The notes beneath the pieces were generated by a model. It worked only from the letters and a program-made list of their open reading frames with translations, had not been told where the DNA came from and made no database searches. Made by a program: the position numbers and the translations under genes. From NCBI GenBank assembly GCA_017467405.1, contig JAFTSH010000001.1, forward strand, positions 62,001-126,000: DNA of 64,000 bases, written 5' to 3'. This document shows positions 61,184-64,000 of this stretch, in pieces; position 1 is the first letter of the stretch; every line of letters starts with the position of its first letter. The DNA is from Clostridia bacterium. Lineage in GTDB: Bacteria > Bacillota > Clostridia > Oscillospirales > Acutalibacteraceae.

Positions 61184-61217
61184 AAAAAACTCCCTGAGAA
61201 ATCTCAAGGAGTTTTTT
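61184..61217. terminator. Terminator-like hairpin between array B and the tRNA fragment
   Basis: AAAAAACTCC pairs with GGAGTTTTTT, with TGAGA/TCTCA inside. On the minus strand it sits directly after the tRNA 3' end, as the terminator of a tRNA gene would. Confidence 0.75.
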
Positions 61218-61218
61218 C

Positions 61219-61262
61219 TGGCACCCGCAACAGGAATCGAACCTGTAACTAACCCTTAGGAG
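61219..61262 (-). pseudogene. tRNA-Arg(CCU) 3'-half fragment, attachment-site-like
   Basis: Read on the minus strand the 44 bases give an anticodon loop CTCCTAA (anticodon CCU), a short variable region, T-stem ACAGG, T-loop TTCGATT, T-stem CCTGT, acceptor strand and CCA. The 5' half is absent: upstream bases do not pair with the anticodon or acceptor strands. Such 3' halves are what integrative elements leave when they insert in a tRNA gene. The intact tRNA and the integrase are not in the window. Confidence 0.6.
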
Positions 61263-61511
61263 ATACCAAAGGAAATAGAAACGGTATCCCTTGTAATACC
61301 TAAAAATCCCCTGCTGTCAGGGGATTTTTAAGGTTAATTTGTTATCTTGTGTTATGCCGTTACCGCTGATTTTATGCTGTTTTATATTGTTTGATTAGCA
61401 AGCAATTAGCAAAACCATCAATTTTAGGGTGGAAGTAATAGGCGTATACTGTGTTGTGGTGTTACCGCTTATATTAGGTTATATTCATTTTGCTAATATC
61501 AAAAATGTGTA
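61263..61511. other. Non-coding stretch with inverted repeats, possible element end
   Basis: About 250 AT-rich bases hold a terminator hairpin and the inverted pair ATTAGCAAAA (61405-61414) and TTTTGCTAAT (61488-61497). A GTTACCGCT motif appears twice (near 61360 and 61471). Repeats of this kind occur at integrase arm sites, but I see no integrase gene. Confidence 0.35.
61302..61329. terminator. Terminator hairpin
   Basis: AAAAATCCCCTG pairs perfectly with CAGGGGATTTTT around CTGT. It works in both directions and could end the two-component operon read from the right. Confidence 0.8.
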
Positions 61512-62183
61512 TCACTCTACCTTATACCGCATACAAGGTCTGCCGCCGGTTTCATAGTCCATTTCGCCAATTACTCTGCCGGACTCGGCAAGATAATTCA
61601 TATAACGGCGGACTGTTACACCCGTAAGTCCTACCATTGCGGCAATATCATCACCTGTAAACCATTTGTTTTTGTTACCGTTCAGATATTCCATAATAAG
61701 CTGCAATGTCCTTTCCTGAATACCTTTCGGAAACAGATCCTCGCTTTTCTTTCTGGAATTGTCAATGATATGGTCAATGCTTGTTTGATTTAAAGTGTCA
61801 ATATCTTTGAGGGCATTGTTTTGAGCAATGTATTTTTCAAGTGCCATTTGGAAACGGTCAAAGGTAAAGGGTTTTACAAGATAATCCACAATACCGAGAT
61901 GCAACGCTTCCTCTAACGAATCACGGTCGTTTGCCGCCGTTACCATAATGGCGTCCACCATGATTTGCTTGTTGCGGATTTTTCTGAGTGTTTCAAAGCC
62001 GTCCATTTTAGGCATAAACACATCCAATATTAAAAGATCCACAGCATTGTTTTCAAGAAAATTAAGCGCACTTGCACCATCGCTGCATTTACCGACGATC
62101 TCAAAGTTTTTATTCCTTTTTATGTATTGCTCGTTTATCATTGCAACCATCGGGTCGTCTTCAACGATTAAAACTCTATACAT
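61512..62183 (-). CDS. Response regulator of the CitB/DcuR type
   Basis: The 223-residue protein has a receiver domain with VEDDPMV, phosphoacceptor Asp54 in LILDVFMPKMDG, and VKPFTFDRF. A C-terminal HTH (WFTGDDIAAMVGLTGVTVRRYMNYL) ends with the GGRPCMRYKV wing typical of the CitB/DcuR/MalR family. These regulators turn on transport and metabolism of citrate or C4-dicarboxylates. It overlaps the sensor kinase gene by eight bases. The gene is AT-richer than the GC-rich main part. Confidence 0.85.
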   Translation of the reverse strand: MYRVLIVEDDPMVAMINEQYIKRNKNFEIVGKCSDGASALNFLENNAVDLLILDVFMPKMDGFETLRKIRNKQIMVDAIMVTAANDRDSLEEALHLGIVDYLVKPFTFDRFQMALEKYIAQNNALKDIDTLNQTSIDHIIDNSRKKSEDLFPKGIQERTLQLIMEYLNGNKNKWFTGDDIAAMVGLTGVTVRRYMNYLAESGRVIGEMDYETGGRPCMRYKVE

Positions 62184-63810
62184 TTTTATTCTCCTTCGTA
62201 AAGCTTACAGAAAAGGAACTACCCACACCTTCTTGTGATTCTACGGTAATTGTTCCACCGAAATTCTCAACCATTGTTTTTACCTGATAGAGTCCCGTAC
62301 CTCTACCTTCGCCCTTGGTAGAATAACCGTTTTTAAAGATAAACTCCATATCTTGTTCTCTTATACCGCTACCCGTATCATCAACCGTAATCAGCACAGC
62401 ATCGGTGCGAGAATAAATACCAAACATCAGTTCTCTGTGTTCTTTATAATCGGGACTTTCATTCATAGCATCAAAAGCGTTGTCAAGCAGATTGCCGATA
62501 ACGGTTATAAGCATTTCAGAAGGTAAGTTCATATCCGCAGAAGAATAGTAGCATCCTTCACGCAAAACGAAATCCACGTTTAGCTCCGATGCTCTTGCAA
62601 TTTTGCCGATAAGAAGCGCCGCCACCGCAGGCTCACCGACAGCATTCATAACCTTGCTGATGTTTTCACGCTGAACCATCGTAATGTTTTGAATATAGGC
62701 ACTTGCATCGTCGTACATCTCCATTTGAATCAAACCGAGAATAACATGCAATTTATTGGTGAAATCGTGGTTGTTGGCTCTCATTGAGTCTACAAGATAC
62801 CGTGTTCCCGAAAGCTCTTCCATCAGTTTCGTATATTCAGCTCGATTATGGAGAATGGCAATAGCTCCAACCGTTATACCGTCCTCCTTGATAGGTACAC
62901 GATCAAGTATAATATCTGCTTTAGCAAGATTAACATTTCGTTCCTCGCTACCGTTTTTGATGGTACGGGATAGAATATCGTCCCCGATAACGTCCACTTT
63001 CTGTCCGACAATATTTTCTGGGGGATCATCGCAAAGCATACGAATCGCAGATTCATTGGCGAACTGTATCACTCCGTTTGAATCAAACGCAAGGATTCCT
63101 TCCGCCAAGCTTTCAAGAATGTTATCTCTCATTTTATACATCGCTGTGAAAACGTCCGGTTCATAACCCATAAGACTCTTTTTGACCTTGCCGGATAATT
63201 CACCTGCAATAATGACTTCAATGAGAATGGCTACTACAGTGATAATCAAGAAGATAAACAACATCTGTGCCGTTTCTGCTTTGATGTTTTTTGTCAGCAT
63301 AATCGCCATAACTACGCCGACGTATTCGCCGTTCTCATTATAAACGGCGGCATAGGCACGGCGCTGACTACCCGAAGGACCGGTTTCATCTACCGCATAA
63401 TATCCGTCTGTATTGCTCTTGAAGTCAGGCATATTACCGTCATATTTTGTGCCGATCAATGCGTGGCTGGAATGGTACATACGAATACCGTCTTTATTTA
63501 CAACAGATATTACGTCAATATCATCAAGTGTTTCCTTTAACGTATCAAGATATTCGGAGAAATTCTTTTGATCTTCGGTACCCGTTGAGCCTTTGCCAGT
63601 AAGGATAGGTGAACGGGCAATGGCTTCTGCCACATTTTGCAGATTCTGATCTCGCTTTTCTGTTTCAAAGTGAATGTTTATAAGCGTACCCGCAATCCCC
63701 AATATAAGCGCCAGCGAAATAATCAAAATAAGCTGAGTGCGAAAAAAAAGGTGATGTATGCTTTTCAATGAAACGCCCCGTTTTTCGAGCGTTTGCTTTC
63801 CGTACTTCAT
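62176..63810 (-). CDS. CitA/DcuS-family sensor histidine kinase
   Basis: The 544-residue membrane kinase has two membrane segments (about 24-46 and 182-203) flanking an extracytoplasmic sCache/PAS ligand domain. Arg110 and His113 (DGIRMYHSSHALIG) match ligand-binding positions of citrate and C4-dicarboxylate sensors. A cytoplasmic PAS (ILAFDSNGVIQFANESA), the phosphorylated His348 in RANNHDFTNKLHVI, and an ATPase domain with NLLDNAFDAM, DTGSGI and STKGEGRGTGLYQV follow. The ligand is likely a di- or tricarboxylate. It forms an operon with the regulator; any target transporter lies outside the window. Confidence 0.88.
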   Translation of the reverse strand: MKYGKQTLEKRGVSLKSIHHLFFRTQLILIISLALILGIAGTLINIHFETEKRDQNLQNVAEAIARSPILTGKGSTGTEDQKNFSEYLDTLKETLDDIDVISVVNKDGIRMYHSSHALIGTKYDGNMPDFKSNTDGYYAVDETGPSGSQRRAYAAVYNENGEYVGVVMAIMLTKNIKAETAQMLFIFLIITVVAILIEVIIAGELSGKVKKSLMGYEPDVFTAMYKMRDNILESLAEGILAFDSNGVIQFANESAIRMLCDDPPENIVGQKVDVIGDDILSRTIKNGSEERNVNLAKADIILDRVPIKEDGITVGAIAILHNRAEYTKLMEELSGTRYLVDSMRANNHDFTNKLHVILGLIQMEMYDDASAYIQNITMVQRENISKVMNAVGEPAVAALLIGKIARASELNVDFVLREGCYYSSADMNLPSEMLITVIGNLLDNAFDAMNESPDYKEHRELMFGIYSRTDAVLITVDDTGSGIREQDMEFIFKNGYSTKGEGRGTGLYQVKTMVENFGGTITVESQEGVGSSFSVSFTKENKNV

Positions 63811-63848
63811 AAGAGATTCCCCAACAACAATTCATAATAATTCACTTT

Positions 63849-63877
63849 ATACTACCACAAAACAATGAAGATTTCAA
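63849..63877 (-). promoter_or_regulatory. Promoter of the two-component operon
   Basis: On the minus strand TTGAAA (63872-63877), 17 bases, TAGTAT (63849-63854). The remaining sequence to 64000 is AT-rich and shows no gene. Confidence 0.6.
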
Positions 63878-64000
63878 TTTATCTACCTTTCGTAAAGACT
63901 TTTGAAAGTAAAAAAAGTGAGTTGAATGTAAAATTTATATTTCTATTTTTCGAAAAATTGTCTTTTCCCGATACCAATGCTATCCTATCTGCGAAGTCAA

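Noticed and set aside
60947..61207. An 86-codon open frame on the minus strand across hairpin array B
   Set aside because: The frame is made of the hairpins and spacers themselves; the peptide shows no family and the symmetry of the array explains the sequence.
61219..61340. Complete tRNA-Arg gene
   Set aside because: Only the half from anticodon loop to CCA is present; the bases 5' of it form neither the anticodon stem nor the acceptor stem.

Overview
The window is chromosomal DNA from a GC-rich, anaerobic, endospore-forming member of the Clostridia, most likely an uncultured gut Oscillospirales/Ruminococcaceae-type organism. The evidence is a complete spoIIAA-spoIIAB-sigF operon, a three-gene GerA-type germinant receptor, Firmicutes-style strong ribosome binding sites, many lipoproteins, and an oxygen-sensitive Hdr/Flx iron-sulfur metabolism. 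This is inferred from gene content only; there is no rRNA gene to place it.

Layout. 1-7.2 kb: the broken 3' end of an RHS gene, a D-lyxose isomerase plus HTH-sugar-kinase operon, a ydjGHI-like membrane-stress cluster, a phosphoesterase and a lipoprotein. 7.4-20.1 kb: a 12-gene single-strand block that reads as a reductive C4-dicarboxylate branch. It holds malate dehydrogenase (an LDH-like fold with the malate-type arginine), class II fumarase, HdrB-HdrC-HdrA, FlxD/MvhD-FlxC-FlxB-FlxA, a fumarate-reductase-like FeS protein and flavoprotein without membrane anchor, and an AspT/SucE-type exporter. A Rex-like operator overlaps its promoter. 20-38 kb: a lipoprotein, DUF421/DUF4363, ger genes, a DivIVA-like pair leading into valS-folC, spoIIA, an ABC transporter of the TrpXYZ type, and a DegT aminotransferase with a sugar-phosphate transferase. 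38-51.6 kb: rplM-rpsI, an HNH endonuclease, a methyltransferase, an oxidoreductase, a D,D-carboxypeptidase homologue that has lost its active site, an M18 aminopeptidase, two RlmCD-like rRNA methyltransferases, an aminoglycoside-phosphotransferase homologue and an esterase. 51.6-59.6 kb: a mirrored hairpin array with a four-helix-bundle protein, then GNAT, DUF554, a 2-hydroxyacid dehydrogenase, alkaline phosphatase, a GH3 hexosaminidase and a large AraC protein. 59.6-64 kb: visibly AT-richer, probably acquired DNA with an XRE regulator, a second mirrored hairpin array, a tRNA-Arg 3' fragment and a CitA/DcuS-type two-component system.

How the parts fit. The central block would take oxaloacetate to malate, fumarate and succinate and then export it. 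Its electron-transfer module has every subunit type of a soluble flavin-based bifurcating complex, so fumarate reduction may be coupled to ferredoxin reduction by NADH. The CitA/DcuS-type sensor at the right end belongs to a family that senses C4-dicarboxylates or citrate, but it sits in different DNA and no direct link is shown.

The two most unusual structures are the Hdr-Flx-Frd block and the two hairpin arrays (51630-51856 and 61008-61182). In each array four copies of a short spacer are followed by four inverted copies, with different tiny-loop hairpins between neighbouring spacers. Coordinates of starts were chosen by ribosome binding site and family alignment. All functional calls are by reading motifs, without database searches.
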